Below, one piece after another: positions 12,292-22,737 of a stretch of 64,000 nt of DNA (position 1 is its first letter; each line of letters starts with the position of its first letter). The translations under genes and the position numbers were made by a program. The DNA is from Nepenthes gracilis (lineage: Eukaryota; Streptophyta; Magnoliopsida; Caryophyllales; Nepenthaceae): the NCBI GenBank assembly GCA_033239525.1, contig BSYO01000020.1:12712546-12776545 (forward strand). Direction: 5' to 3'. A model generated the notes under the pieces. It had not been told where the DNA came from and ran no database searches. It worked only from the letters and a program-made list of their open reading frames with translations.

Positions 12292-13747
12292 ATGGTAAAC
12301 ACGAGAGCCCAAGCTAGCGATCCCGCTAGAGATGCTGCTAACCTCAACTAGAATCACGCTGCTGGTGCCACGGTCAATGGGGCAACGGGCGGAGTACCAT
12401 CGCCTTATTTTCAACAAATGATGGAGCAAATGCAGGCCAACACGCGTCTGCTCTAGTTACTTTGCTCTCAGAGCGAGCAACGACAACAGGCGGCTCCTCC
12501 AGCAGTCATCCCTGCACCTGCCACCAAAACGGGTTGCCAGAGGAAAAAGAAGCCGGCCAAAAGGCCTGAGAAAGCCGGGAACAATCCGGCTCCAGCGTCC
12601 TCCCGCGTTCTTGGCCAAAACAGGCCTGAAGAATGCTCTGGAAGCACGCCATCGCGGGAAAGTTCGTAGAGAAGAAATCCCCGATAGTCTCGAGCGGAAG
12701 AAACAATGCAGTCTAAGAGCGAGTCTCTAGGACTGTCAGATCTACTGGAGGCAACAGCCAGCCGGCTGCTGGACCCTCCGGAGAGAAGACGGAGTTGAGG
12801 GCTTACCTCAACTCCAAAAGATCAGCAAATGCCACTCGCGTAGATCCACGAGTGGACAAAATCTAGAACCGCATGTTCCAAAATGAGGCGCACGCCGTTG
12901 ATTTGGACCGATTTCCTTTTACAGCAGAGATCCTGAGCTGTCCACTCCCCACAAAGTTTAAGATGCCATCCCTTGACTCATACGATGGGAGCAGTGATTC
13001 GGTTGACCACCTGGATCACTTCCGCACCCATCTGAGTCTACAAGGGCAAGAAGACTCAGCGATGTGCTGTTGTTTCCGACTCATCTTGAAGGGAGATGCC
13101 CGAATCTGGTTTCATTACCATCCTTCAGGCACTGTCAGCAGCTTCCGTGACCTTACGATTCTCTTCTTGCCTCAGTACGCCTCGAGCCGACGGGAAGAGA
13201 AGCAGCCGTGGCATCTCTCCCACATCAAGCAGAAACTGGGAGAGAACACACGGCGATTCCTTGACTGTTTTGTGGCGAAGGCCAGACAGATTCCCAGGAT
13301 CACGGAGGAGATGAAGCTGGGCAGTTTCATCTCCACGCTGACATACGGGGACTTCTTCAAGCATTTGGCCCACAAGAATCCCCAAACCTTCCGGGAGGCG
13401 GAGTCCATCACACGAGCTTACGCTGCAGCAGAAGAGGCCAGCGAGGCAAAATACCCCAAGCCGGTAGATTAGCCTCGATCCTTCCCTATGGAAGGAAAAA
13501 GAAAGTATGGTAGCAGTGACCACTCCCGCCGGAAGCAACACAAGTCTGGGCCATCGGAGAGTAGAGACTACGGGTCCACTGGCTTCACGCCTCTGACGGA
13601 CATCCGCTCCAATGTCCTCATGCAGATACGCGGAGAAAAGTTCTTGAAGTGGCCAAAACCACTAAAAAAGGACTCCGAAAACCAGTCGAAGTACTGTGAC
13701 TTCCACCGCTCTACTGGGCATGCGACGGAGGACTGCAAGACCCTGTA
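12292..13747 (+). pseudogene. Tat gag pseudogene
   Basis: An ATG at 12292 opens 'MVNTRAQASDPARDAA', a typical Tat gag start, followed by stops and a frameshift before 12873. The longest clean piece (12873-13472, 199 codons) holds the retrotransposon gag core: 'FKMPSLDSYDGSSDSVDHLDHF', 'LKGDARIWFHYHPSGTVSSF', 'SSRREEKQPWHL'. After one stop the frame continues to 13747 with 'NVLMQIRGEKFLKWPKP' and the zinc knuckle CDFHRSTGHATEDC. Gag would form the cytoplasmic particle. It runs into the protease region after a stop at 13746-13748. Confidence 0.88.
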
Positions 13748-13748
13748 A

Positions 13749-14348
13749 AGGGAGATCGAGGAGCTGGTTCGCAGAGGGCACCTCAGCAAGTACGTCAGGG
13801 ACTCAGGGGCGGCTGACGGAGAGGGGCAGGAGTGGACTCCTCCCCGAAATCGGGTTGTAGCAGGGGCGGTCAGCATGGTCACCCCTCGACCTGCTAAAAA
13901 CTCATCTAGCAGTGAGGAGTAGCAAACTAGGAGGAAGAAACAGCGCACGACGGATAACACTATCAGCTTTAGCAATGATGACTTAGCACACGTAGCGTCC
14001 CCCCATGCTGATCCTCTCATTGTATCCACACTCATTTCAGATGGTAGTGTAGACTACCAACTAAAGCGAGTGTTTATTGATAATAGTAGTTCAAAAGATT
14101 TGCTTTACTTGGATGCGTTATTTAAACTAGTCTTAAAAAAGAACCAACTAAAAACTGTCGAAGGCCCGTTATACGGCCTCGACAACGAGCCTGTGCCCAT
14201 TCAAGGGACCATCCAGTTGGAGGTCACCTTGGGCACGTATCCAAAGACAGCAAGTCGCACTCTCACCTTCCTGGTGGTCGACCTACCCTCAGTATATAAC
14301 GCTATACTGTGCAGACCCTGCTTAACAGCGTTCGGGGCGGTCACCTAA
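13749..14348 (+). pseudogene. Aspartic protease region of Tat pol
   Basis: The same frame as gag continues past the stop. The active-site region reads 'VFIDNSSSKDLLYLDALFKL' at about 14070-14130, where related elements have Asp-X-Gly-Ser-Ser; the Gly is changed to Ser, so activity is doubtful. A flap-like 'TLTFLVVDLPSVYNAILCRP' follows, and the frame ends at a stop near 14347. The protease would cut the Gag-Pol polyprotein. Confidence 0.75.
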
Positions 14349-14543
14349 ATTTCACACCTGAAAATGAAGTTTCCAATGCCCTACAATGTCGGAGAGGTGC
14401 TGGGCAACCAAATTACTGGACGAACCTGCTATATGTCGTAGATTGCCCCAAGTGGCAGCGCTAAAATGACTGGGGAACTCGACCACAGAGACGAGACTAC
14501 TCTTCAGCAAGCGTAGTCCGATGAAACCACCGATCTAATCCCA

Positions 14544-15310
14544 TTGGACCCGGAGAATCCGAAGAAGTGTGTACAGATCGGCGGCTCACTCACCCGACCA
14601 CTGCGCGATGAGCTAATCGCGTTCCTGTGGATGAACGCTAACCTTTTTGCTTGGACTCCGGCAGACATGCCTGGAATCTCGGCAAAAGTGATGGTCCATA
14701 GGATGGGGCTTGACTCCGGCCGAAAACTCATTAGGCAAAAGCGGAGGACTACTCCGTCGAAAAGCTGAACGCCATCCGAGAGGAGGTGAAGAAGCTACTG
14801 GACGCACGCTTCATTAGAGAAGTCCAATATCCAGACTGGCTCTCTAATGTCGTTTTAGTAAAGAAAAGTAATGAGAAATGGCGGATGTACGTCGATTTTA
14901 CCGACGTCAATAAGGCCTGCCCAAAGGATAGTTTTTACTTGCCAGGATCGACCTACTGGTTGACTCAATGGCTGGACATGAGCTACTCAGCTTCATGGAT
15001 GCCTATTCAAGTTACAACCAGATCCAAATGAGTCCGGAGGACGAGGAGCACACTTCGTTCATGACCGATTAGGGCACTTACTGCTATAACGTAATGCCTT
15101 TCAGACTTAAGAACGCTGGAGCAACCTACCAACGATTGGTCAACAAGATGTTCGAAAAACAGATTGGTCGCAACATGGAGGTCTACGTCGACGACATGCT
15201 CGTTAAGAGCAAGGTCACCGGCGACCACATCCGCGACCTGGAAGAGTCATTCGAGGTGCTCCGTAAGCATCACATGAAGCTGAACACAACTAAGTGTGTT
15301 TTCGGAGTGG
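14544..15310 (+). pseudogene. Reverse transcriptase of the Tat element, frameshifted
   Basis: Reading jumps between three frames. The N-terminal part is in 14544-14768 ('WTPADMPGI'). Then 14786 onward gives 'FIREVQYPDWLSNVVLVKK' and 'WRMYVDFTDVNKACPKDSF'. A one-base loss near 14943 shifts to a frame with 'LLSFMDAYSSYNQIQM', a stop at about 15070, then 'MPFRLKNAGATYQRLVNKMF' and the catalytic YVDD at 15184-15195. Both catalytic blocks (MDAYS, YVDD) are still visible. The enzyme would copy element RNA into DNA. The copy is dead. Confidence 0.9.
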
Positions 15311-15830
15311 CTTCCAGCAATTCCTGGGTTCCATCGTCTCCCAACGCGAGATAGAGGCAAACTCAGAGAAAATCAAGGCACTCGCTGACATGGCGCTGCC
15401 ACGAAACGTAAAGGACGTCCAGCGACTAACTGGACGGCTGGCAGCACTGTCCCGCTTCCTTGCGAAATCTGGCGACAAGTACCAGCCCTTCTTCAAGGCC
15501 CTTAGAGGAACAAAGTCCAATGGGTTCCAATGGACAGCGGACTGCCAAACTGCTTTCGAGGAATTGAAACAGTATTTGGCCATCCCGCCGTTATTGATGT
15601 CACCCGATACTCGCGCACAGAAAAGTTGGCCTTGGCACTAATATTCTCTGCGCGAAAGCTAAGGCCATATTTTCAGGCCCACTGGATAGTGGTCCTCACG
15701 GACCAACCTCTAAAACCATACTCCAGAAACTCGATGTTTTCGGACAATTAGTTAAATGGGCTATCGAATTGGGCGAGTTCGACATCGAGTTCCAGCCTAG
15801 GCGTGCTGTAAAGGCACAGGCGCTGGCTGA
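15294..15830 (+). pseudogene. First RNase H domain and connection, internally deleted
   Basis: The frame from 15294 reads 'FLGSIVSQREIEANSEKIKA' and 'LTGRLAALSRFLAKSGDKY', the RT connection typical of Gypsy elements. After 'PPLLMSPDTR' it breaks off. A second frame resumes with 'TEKLALALIFSARKLRPYF' and 'VVLTDQPLK'. The middle of the RNase H fold, which should lie between these blocks, is missing (tens of residues). RNase H removes RNA from the RNA-DNA hybrid. Confidence 0.82.
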
Positions 15831-16340
15831 CTTCATTGTCAAGATTACAACCCCAGTTCTCGAGGAACAGCCAGAAGAAAATGTGAAACTGCCTATCGGA
15901 GTTCCGGAACGGATACTCCACATAGACGAATCATCTACTGACACGGGCAATGGCGCTGGAGTTGTCCTTGCAACTCCCGACGGGTTTGAGGTGAAATACT
16001 CCCTCAAACTCGACTTCCCGACAACCAACAATGTTGCCGAGTACGAAGCCCTACTAGCTGGCTTACGATTAGCCAAAGAGTACTCCGCCAGAAGACTGGC
16101 GGTTTACAGCGAGGCAAACAACCCTCTCTTGGCCAAGTGCTTGGCAAGAGCGAGGGAGGCCATCCAGGGTTTCGACAAACTAACCCTGGTTCCCATTCCT
16201 CGAACTGAAAACTGGAAGACAGACCAGCTGGCCAAAGCCGCTGCAGCCGAAAACCCAGAACAGTATTCGAGGGACATGCGGGAGATCCTGAATACTCCCA
16301 GCATTGAGAAGCGAGAGGCTATGCAGATTTCCGAAGCGAA
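15769..16340 (+). pseudogene. Second, archaeal-type RNase H domain (Tat hallmark)
   Basis: This is the first part of a clean 314-codon frame (15769-16713). 'FDIEFQPRRAVKAQALADF' leads into 'ILHIDESSTDTGNGAGVVL' and 'TTNNVAEYEALLAGLRLAK', the first half of an archaeal-like RNase H. The usual Ser-Asp-Ser-Gln block after 'LAVYS' is altered and shortened ('EANNPLLAK'), implying a small deletion, and the C-terminal helix follows ('TDQLAKAAA'). A second RNase H next to the Gypsy one is diagnostic of the Tat clade. Confidence 0.85.
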
Positions 16341-17579
16341 AAACTGGATGACGCCTTTCCTTAACTACTTGGCGGACGGATCATTGCCAGATGATGTGGA
16401 AAAAGCCAAACGAGTCAAGAAGACAGCTGGCTGGTACGTTGTGGTTGACGAATGGTTGTATCGCCATGGTTACTTAACCACATACCTCCGCTGTCTAACT
16501 CCTGAGGAGGCTGACTATACCTTAGGCGAAGTTCACCTCGGGATCTGCGGGTCGCACATTGGCGGAAGGAACTTGGCCTTCAAGGTCATGCGCCAGGGCT
16601 ATTACCGGCCCTTAATGAAAAAAGACGCATCGAAATTTGTGAAGAAGTGTGAAAGCTGCCAGCTTCACAGCAACCTTCACTGCCAGCCAACCGCGGACTT
16701 AAAGACCCTTTAGGCACCTTGGCCCTTCGCACAATGGGGGCTTGATCTTCTCGGCCCGTTTTCCATTGTCATGGCGCAAAGAAATTTATCATCGTGGGCA
16801 TCGACTACTTCACCAAGTGGGTCGAGGCAGTCCCACTGGCAAAGATCACAGAGCATAACGCCCTGGAATTCCTTCGCCAGAGCATCGTCTGCAGATTTGG
16901 CGTCCCCGAGGTCGTTATGAAAGACAATGGGACCCAATTCTCGGGAAAACTCTTCACCAAGTATTGCACCAGCCTTGGTATCAAACTGGTCCACACTTCG
17001 GTAGCATACCCCCAAGCCAACGGACAAGTGGAGGTTATAAACCGTACGCTACTCCACGGGTTAAAGGCTAAGCTGGAGGACACCGGGGGCTCCTGGGCTG
17101 ACGAGCTCCCATTCGTTCTATAGTCTTATCAGACAATCCCAAAGAAACTAACGCGCGAGACGCCTTTAAGTCCCTATTACGGGACTGAGCCGGTAATCCT
17201 GATCGAAATCGGGCTTCCGAGTCTTAGGGAGGAGTCTTTCGACCCACTGGCAAACTCCCAAAAAATCAGGGAGCACTTAGACTTGTTAGAGAAAGCCCGC
17301 GAACTGCCAGAGTACAGATAGCGGCCTACCAACATCGAGTTGCACGATACTACAACAAAAAAGTTAAAGCACGACAATTCGATGTAAGAGACCTGGTCCT
17401 ACAAGGCATTGAAGCCACGGGCAAGCTGGCTGGCCGCAACAAGCTCTCTCATAACTGGGAGGAACCTTTCCTCGTCTCCGCCGTCCTGCGAAACGGAGCA
17501 TACAAACTCCAAGGCCAGGACGGGAAACTGGTTCCACGAACGTGGAACGCAACCAACCTCCGGCGCTATTTCCAATAGC
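16341..17579 (+). pseudogene. Integrase of the Tat element
   Basis: The N-terminal zinc domain lies in the end of the 15769-16713 frame: 'EVHLGICGSHIGGRNLAFK' then 'CESC'. After a stop at 16711-16713 and a frameshift, the core runs from 16794: catalytic Asp in 'MGIDYFTKWVEAVPL' (codon 16803), Asp in 'MKDNGTQF' (16923), Glu in 'NGQVEVINRTL' (17031). All three D-D-E residues are present. The frame stops at 17121 and continues after further breaks to 'WNATNLRRYFQ' at 17577. Integrase would insert the element DNA into chromosomes. Confidence 0.88.
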
Positions 17580-17745
17580 GAACCCAGGTACGTATTTGCA
17601 TCATTATGTGCACTTGCTTGCTTGTTTTCAATTTACAAAAAATAAGTGTTTACTTAGCATACCTTCTATGTGTATATGCATCATTTCCCTTGCAGGTTAT
17701 CCGACCTAGATTGTCCCTAAGTCTAGAGGGTCTTTACCCTCTCGT

Positions 17746-18024
17746 TAAACCCTGGTCATCCAGGTGGCCCATGAGCGGTCTAAACCCTGGTCATCCAAGT
17801 GGCCCACGAGCGGTCTAAACCTTGGTCATCCAAGTGGCCCACGAGCGGTCTAAACCTTGGTCATCGAGGTGGCTCATAGAAGTCTAAACCGTGGTCATCC
17901 AGGTGGCCCATGAGTGGTCTAAACCTTGGTCATCCAAGTGGCCTACGAGTGGTCTAAACCCTGGTCATTCAGGTGGTCCAGGAGCGGTCTAAACCTTGAT
18001 CATCCAAGTGGCCCAGTAGAGGTC
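17746..18024 (+). repeat. Tandem repeat, eight units of about 35 bp
   Basis: The unit TAAACCYTGGTCATCCARGT plus GGCCCAYGAGCGGTC repeats eight times with 0-6 changes per unit; one unit is 34 bp. It lies just downstream of integrase, where Tat elements often carry short tandem arrays. It has no coding potential. Confidence 0.9.
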
Positions 18025-18044
18025 GAAAACCTTAGGGGGCTTAC

Positions 18045-18435
18045 GTAGCACAAGCAACGACCTCCTCTACGAGGAGGTAACGTGATCAGTCAACGACGGT
18101 CGAAGGGAGAAGCATTTCCTCTCCAACATTGCCTGCCCAAGTTATCACCTGTACGGCGACACCGGGTTAGTTTCACACAACCACCTGCCCAGCTTAAGGA
18201 CTTAACTCCTTAGGTAGCCAGCCAACTAGGTTGGCCGCCCCACGCAACAACCCTCTCTACGAGGAGATAGCGTGATCGTGCAGTGACGAGAAGCATTTCT
18301 TCTCCAATACTGGCTGTCTGAGTCACCACTTGGGCAGTACCACCGGGCTGGTTAACACAACAACCTGCCAAGCCTAAGGATTTAGCTCCTTAAGTAGCCC
18401 AGCAATGGTCACCGGCCAACCAGGTTGGCCGCCCA
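18045..18435 (+). repeat. Tandem duplication, two units of about 195 bp
   Basis: Two diverged units (about 18045-18240 and 18241-18435) share the blocks CTACGAGGAG, GAAGCATTTC, ACCGGG..GGTT and 'CTCCTTARGTAGCC', each ending in AGGTTGGCCGCCC. They lie between the 35-bp array and the 3' end of the antisense gene. Confidence 0.75.
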
Positions 18436-18561
18436 ATGCAACAAAGCATACAAACACAAAAAGTAATAAAGATCAATGGACACCAAGTGGAGAGAATTCC
18501 CTTTTCTATTGCTTTAACTGTATTACAAAATTACATAAGTACAAAAACAAAAAGGAAAAGG

Positions 18562-20386
18562 CTACGGCCGCCTCTGGCTGTCATGGGGCTCCTTCACTAG
18601 GTCGTCTTTGTGCTGTGCCGCTCTGTTGGACTGGTTGATGAATTCAGCTAGAAAATTGGGATCAATCAACCGTGCAATGCGCCGACCGACGTTGATCCCC
18701 TCCAACAGCCGCGCATGCAACATGCCCTCAACCTGGTGGGGAAGGATCCGGAGGGTCAGATCATTCTCTAAGGCTACAACTCGGCCAGCAAGCCGTTTCT
18801 TACTTGCTTTGTTTCGATCATCCTCCTCTTTCAAACGAGCGACCTCAGCTCTCAAGTTGGTGATCTCCATTTCTATCCCTGCCATGACAGCCTCGAGGGC
18901 AGCCGTCTCCTCACGGTGCTCCCCTCCTGAAGCAGCCAACCTAGCATCCAGCCAGGCGATCTCAGCCTCCCTGTCCACGATCATTTGGTCGCATTGCACC
19001 ACCTCCTGGGAAAAGGCTGAGATCTACTTCCCTGACTATACAAGACAAAAACAAAGTGTAAGTTATAAATATAAGAAAGAAAGAAGTGCAAGGAGGCCAT
19101 TACAAGAACCATACCTCACAGAGTCTCCACGTGGGCCTCTCAGGCCTAGCCTCTAGGCCTGGCCCAGGTGGCGGTGGACCAGAAGCACCCTCTCGAGTCA
19201 AACTCGCAGCTGCCTCATCCAGAATGTGCTCCATGAGCTCATCATCCTCACCCATGGCAGCTGCAGGCTTCTCTCTTGCAGTCTCTGGAACAGCTGCTGT
19301 GGGCTCCTCTCTTGCAGCCTTTGGAATAGCTGCCGCAGGATCCTCTCTGGCAGCCCTTGGAGCAGCTGCTGAACAGTCGAGCCCCACTATTGGCTCCACA
19401 GCAAAAGTCCGCGCGACTGTCGCTGGTTCACAAGTTGGCTCCTCTAATGACTCCATCCACACAGCACCCGGAACCACTCGTGACGTGGGTTGCGCCAAGA
19501 TGACTCCTCTTACTTCAATAGGCCAACCCTCAGGGGTCTTCTCCCGGCCCGCAGGGCTACCAGCTCCACTGGAAATTACAGCGGCGACGTAATCAATTAG
19601 CGACGACGACGACGAAGACGTCTCTAGCACCTTCTCAGGCAGTGGGCCGATAAACCCTTCGTCAGTGTGTCGCATGCGGATGATTACGCCCTTGGAATCT
19701 TCGGGGTTCATCATCCTCACTGGTGGCCTTGGTTTTTGAACCGAGGATGGCGATTCTCAATTTACTTTCTTGGTCTCTGCCCGAGAAACTAGGAAATCCT
19801 ACCTGAACTCGTTGGGATTCTCGTGGATCGCCTTAGTCAGCCATTCGTAGGCTGCCATTTCCGCTGTGGTCGGCGTCCCAAAATATGCCATCGGAACCTG
19901 GCCCCAGTCCCTCGCAAGGGGCAAGGCCGCCCCCACACTCACGAAGAAGAACTGGTTCTTCCTGTTCTTCAACGAGTCGTATATAGTTTTGTTTATTTTT
20001 AGGCCGGGACGGGGGACGAGCAATATCCACTCTCCCCCCTGGTTTATTTTGAACAAAACCCTAACCGCGGACATCCTAAGCTTCTTGCCATGCTTTCGAA
20101 GAAAAATGCACATAGTACAGAGGTACCTCACGGCATTGGCATGAAGCTGGGCAATAGGGACACGTAGGGCGTGCAGAACGGACTGCAGGTCTTCCGACAA
20201 CGGGAGGCAGAGGCCACTCCTCAGGTGGGTCTCATAAACAGTAATATGCCCCTCCGGTGGAGCATAAGCCCTGTCGTTCTTTCCTGGAACTCTCCACGCA
20301 ATCTCCTTCGGAATATTAAACTCGACGCACAAAGTTTTAATGTCATTCTCTCTCAAAACGGAGGCGAAGTCTGTGACGGAGGCCAT
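18562..20386 (-). pseudogene. Antisense three-exon gene of the Tat element ('putative gypsy-type transposase' domain + coiled coil)
   Basis: Transcribed against the element. Exon 1 (20386-19803, from ATG) encodes a domain like the plant 'putative gypsy-type transposase' family: 'YAPPEGHITVYETHLRSGL', 'HANAVRYLCTMCIFLRKH'. A 75-nt GT-AG intron (19802-19728) joins it in frame to exon 2 (19727-19115), which is Ala/Pro/Glu-rich and probably disordered. A 79-nt intron (19114-19036; donor GAG/GTATGG, acceptor TTGTATAG) joins exon 3 (19035-18562), a Glu/Arg-rich coiled coil ending near 'GRRIARLIDPNF'. All phases fit; about 556 codons. One in-frame TAG at 19026-19024, early in exon 3, is the only break, far fewer than in gag-pol. 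The function is unknown: no transposase activity has been shown for this family as far as I know. A repeat array with W boxes lies upstream. Confidence 0.8.
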
Positions 20387-20698
20387 GGTTATACAGAGAG
20401 CTAGGGTTTCTGAATGCTTCTGAAGATTGGGAACGAAGGAGACGAAGGACTGAAGGCGTAAAGGGTTTCTAAGTGTGGAAGGTAAACTTAAGCACCAAGC
20501 ACGAAACCCCTCATTAATGACGTCGTCAGTCCTGCCACGTGTCGCCTCCCTACTTGGCTCTGCAAAAGGAGGATCTCTGACGCATTAATCGTCAGGATAT
20601 CCGCCTAACAAAAGGGAGACACGTGTCGCTTTCTGGGTTGCAAACTGACAGATGGCCACGCAGGCCTGGCAGAAATCTTTTCCGGAACTGACCAAAAT

Positions 20699-20961
20699 GG
20701 TCAACATTTTCGATCAATATTGTCTTCTGGAATTGACCCAGACGGTCAACAATTTTGGTTAATATTATCCTCTGAAATTGACCCAAACGGTCAACAGTTC
20801 TGGTAAATATTTTTCCTCCGAAATTGACCAAGGCGGTCAACAATTCTGGTTCTTAAGAATTGACCAAGACGGTCAACAATTCTGGCTCTCCGAAATTGAC
20901 AAAGACGGTCAATAATTCTGGTTCTCCAGAATTGACCAGAACGGTCAATAATTATGGTCAA
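20699..20961 (-). promoter_or_regulatory. Tandem W-box array upstream of the antisense gene
   Basis: Repeats of about 36-45 bp built on AATTGACC...CGGTCAA. They contain 5 TTGACC and 8 GGTCAA hexamers, i.e. 13 copies of the WRKY-binding W box TTGACY on the two strands, often as facing pairs 9-11 bp apart. The array lies 310-575 bp upstream of the antisense start codon (20386) and about 120 bp before the 3' LTR. A regulatory role is inference. The repeats also read as a minus-strand open frame, which I take as chance. Confidence 0.6.
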
Positions 20962-21070
20962 ACCCTCCTCTATGCCTTTCATGGAGTCCTACGGGATCCT
21001 CAAACACCCAAAAAGCAATAAGGGACATCCCATCATGAACATGCCGCAGGCTAGAATTCTGGCCGCCGGC

Positions 21071-21082
21071 ATGGGGGGCTAG
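21071..21082 (+). other. Polypurine tract
   Basis: ATGGGGGGCTAG lies directly before the 3' LTR and would prime plus-strand DNA. The same GGCATGGGAGGCTAG form precedes the LTRs at 2391 and 7207. Confidence 0.75.
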
Positions 21083-22048
21083 TGATGGGTATACCAAGAA
21101 TGGGCTGGTCCAAAGTCAACGGAAGCCCAAGAAGGACGATCAACTCTTTAACGACCCAGTTGGAGAGCAAGCTCAAGAGCTGAAACGCCCAGAACGGTCA
21201 ACGTTAGCGTTGACCGTCCGGGCGGTCAACTCAGATTTTGACAGCCTGCACACAGCGCGTTGGGCCCAAAAGAGGCTTTTCTACAGTAACGGCTTGATCC
21301 ACCTAAGCCCATGACTCATCAGGCAGCCAGCAACGGCACCCCAGGTATCTTCCACGATCCCAACTGGCACCCGAAATGGATATTAACAAAATTGGAGCCC
21401 TTCACGTAAGGAAGGCGCCAGATTTTTCCAATATCTTGCCCACTGGGGATTCTAACGGTAAAGAACACCAAAGAAAGGTGAGCAATTTGGAAAGCTGCTG
21501 GAGAAGGAAACTACCTTGCTCAATTTGGCAACTGGCATCTGCTCTGGAAGGTAAGTCAGTCAAGAATCACACAAGGAATCACTCCTTCCAAAGAAGGAAG
21601 AGAGCCCCCTCAACCACAAATAAACCATTGAATTATCATTCAAGGCATGCTTTCTGAGACGCACCAAACCCTAACAGAGACGATCTTCTATTCTCTGCCG
21701 GAATTCACAGAAAACCCTGAGGCAAACAACGTGCTTCCGACAGCCGTTCACTACCTCCACACCCTCCAGATATAGGACGACGGTTTTCTCCTCTCTTACA
21801 TCTGGAGAACTGCTCACTCCTGTCCTCCTCTATTTTCTCTCAGTTTTCAGTTTTTGTCACCTTCCGATCATCGAAGGCTGTTTACTGACTTAAGCGTCGG
21901 AGTGTTTTCGGTGGGACAACTTCCCGCCGACACGCTGACCTCCTGTGCTTTTTAGTGGTGTGCAGGATTCGCACTCAGGGAACGGAGCCGGTTTAAACCA
22001 TCTAGACGAATCCGAATCCTTTTGAAATTCGGATCTAGGTACACATCA
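21083..22048 (+). mobile_element. 3' LTR of the Tat element
   Basis: It begins TGATGGG and ends ACATCA, followed by the target duplication ATACT (22049-22053). It is homologous along its whole length to 11226-12211, with a deletion of about 15 bp in U3 and many substitutions. The frame 21376-21657 matches the 93-codon frame of the 5' LTR. Confidence 0.92.
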
Positions 22049-22527
22049 ATACTAATACCAAACAGAGCACGGGCTCTATTTCTCTTGCCCTCCAAAATTT
22101 CAAGCTTCAAAAATTCGGAATGTAAAACAACAATTTTCTAACTTCAATTGTACAATTTCATTGTGCCCCGATTCAGCATAAAATCATTGAAATTTTAGGC
22201 CTTTCATCAGAACATGCCGTAGCTTTGTTCCACCCCATTTTCCCATCAACCAAAAGTCTCAGCCAATTTTCTTTCAAATTCAGACATGCAAGAAAAAAAT
22301 AGACAGCAACAAAGAGTATAAAAGAATTTATTTGCCTAAATTTTATGAATTTCTTCGCACCACGGCGGTGGCTGTTTGTCCTTTTGCCCTTCCACTTCGT
22401 TTTTCCATATTTTTCCATTCTTTTTTGCCTACCCAATCCTTTAAATAGAGGAGGGAAGCCGCGTAGGGTTGATTTCTTTTTCTTCATTCCTCTTTGGTTT
22501 TATTTTCTTTATTTCTTTCACTGTCTC

Positions 22528-22564
<37 letters not shown>

Positions 22565-22737
22565 TATTTATTTATTTGTCAACAGATATCTATATTTATT
22601 TACTTATTTATTGACGGCTTCTAATATATTAAAATTTTCCTATTTCAAATATATAACGGTTCACTCGATTAATTTATTATTTAATGGCCTATTAATTGCT
22701 CCAAAGTCAATTCAACAACTCAAATAACTAAACTCGA
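22049..22737. repeat. Flank of the Tat insertion with LTR-family fragment and (TTA)n
   Basis: After ATACT comes about 300 bp of non-coding sequence. Then 22370-22737 is a partial copy of the repeat seen at 44380-44680: ACGTAGGGTTRATTTC, a (TTA)n tract at about 22531-22563, then 'AATATATAA'-type sequence. The poly-Tyr and poly-Leu frames are translated microsatellite. Confidence 0.55.

Larger units (their letters stand above)
11226..22048 (+). mobile_element. Complete-structure Tat-lineage Gypsy retrotransposon (10.8 kb)
   Basis: Order: 5' LTR, primer site, gag, protease, RT, RNase H, second (archaeal-type) RNase H, integrase, tandem repeats, antisense three-exon gene, W-box array, polypurine tract, 3' LTR, with ATACT duplicated on both sides. 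Two RNase H domains and an antisense gene between integrase and 3' LTR are hallmarks of the Tat clade. The coding frame has many stops and frameshifts, and RNase H has internal deletions, so the copy cannot move on its own. The LTRs differ at numerous sites and small indels (986 versus 966 bp), so the insertion is not recent. Confidence 0.92.

Noticed and set aside
17746..18024. CRISPR-like array
   Set aside because: The units are contiguous with no unique spacers, and the DNA is plant nuclear; it is an ordinary tandem repeat of a Tat element.
20592..20982. Minus frame with repeated 'DRLGQFRRT' units
   Set aside because: The periodicity comes from the W-box array; there is no upstream coding context and no family resemblance.
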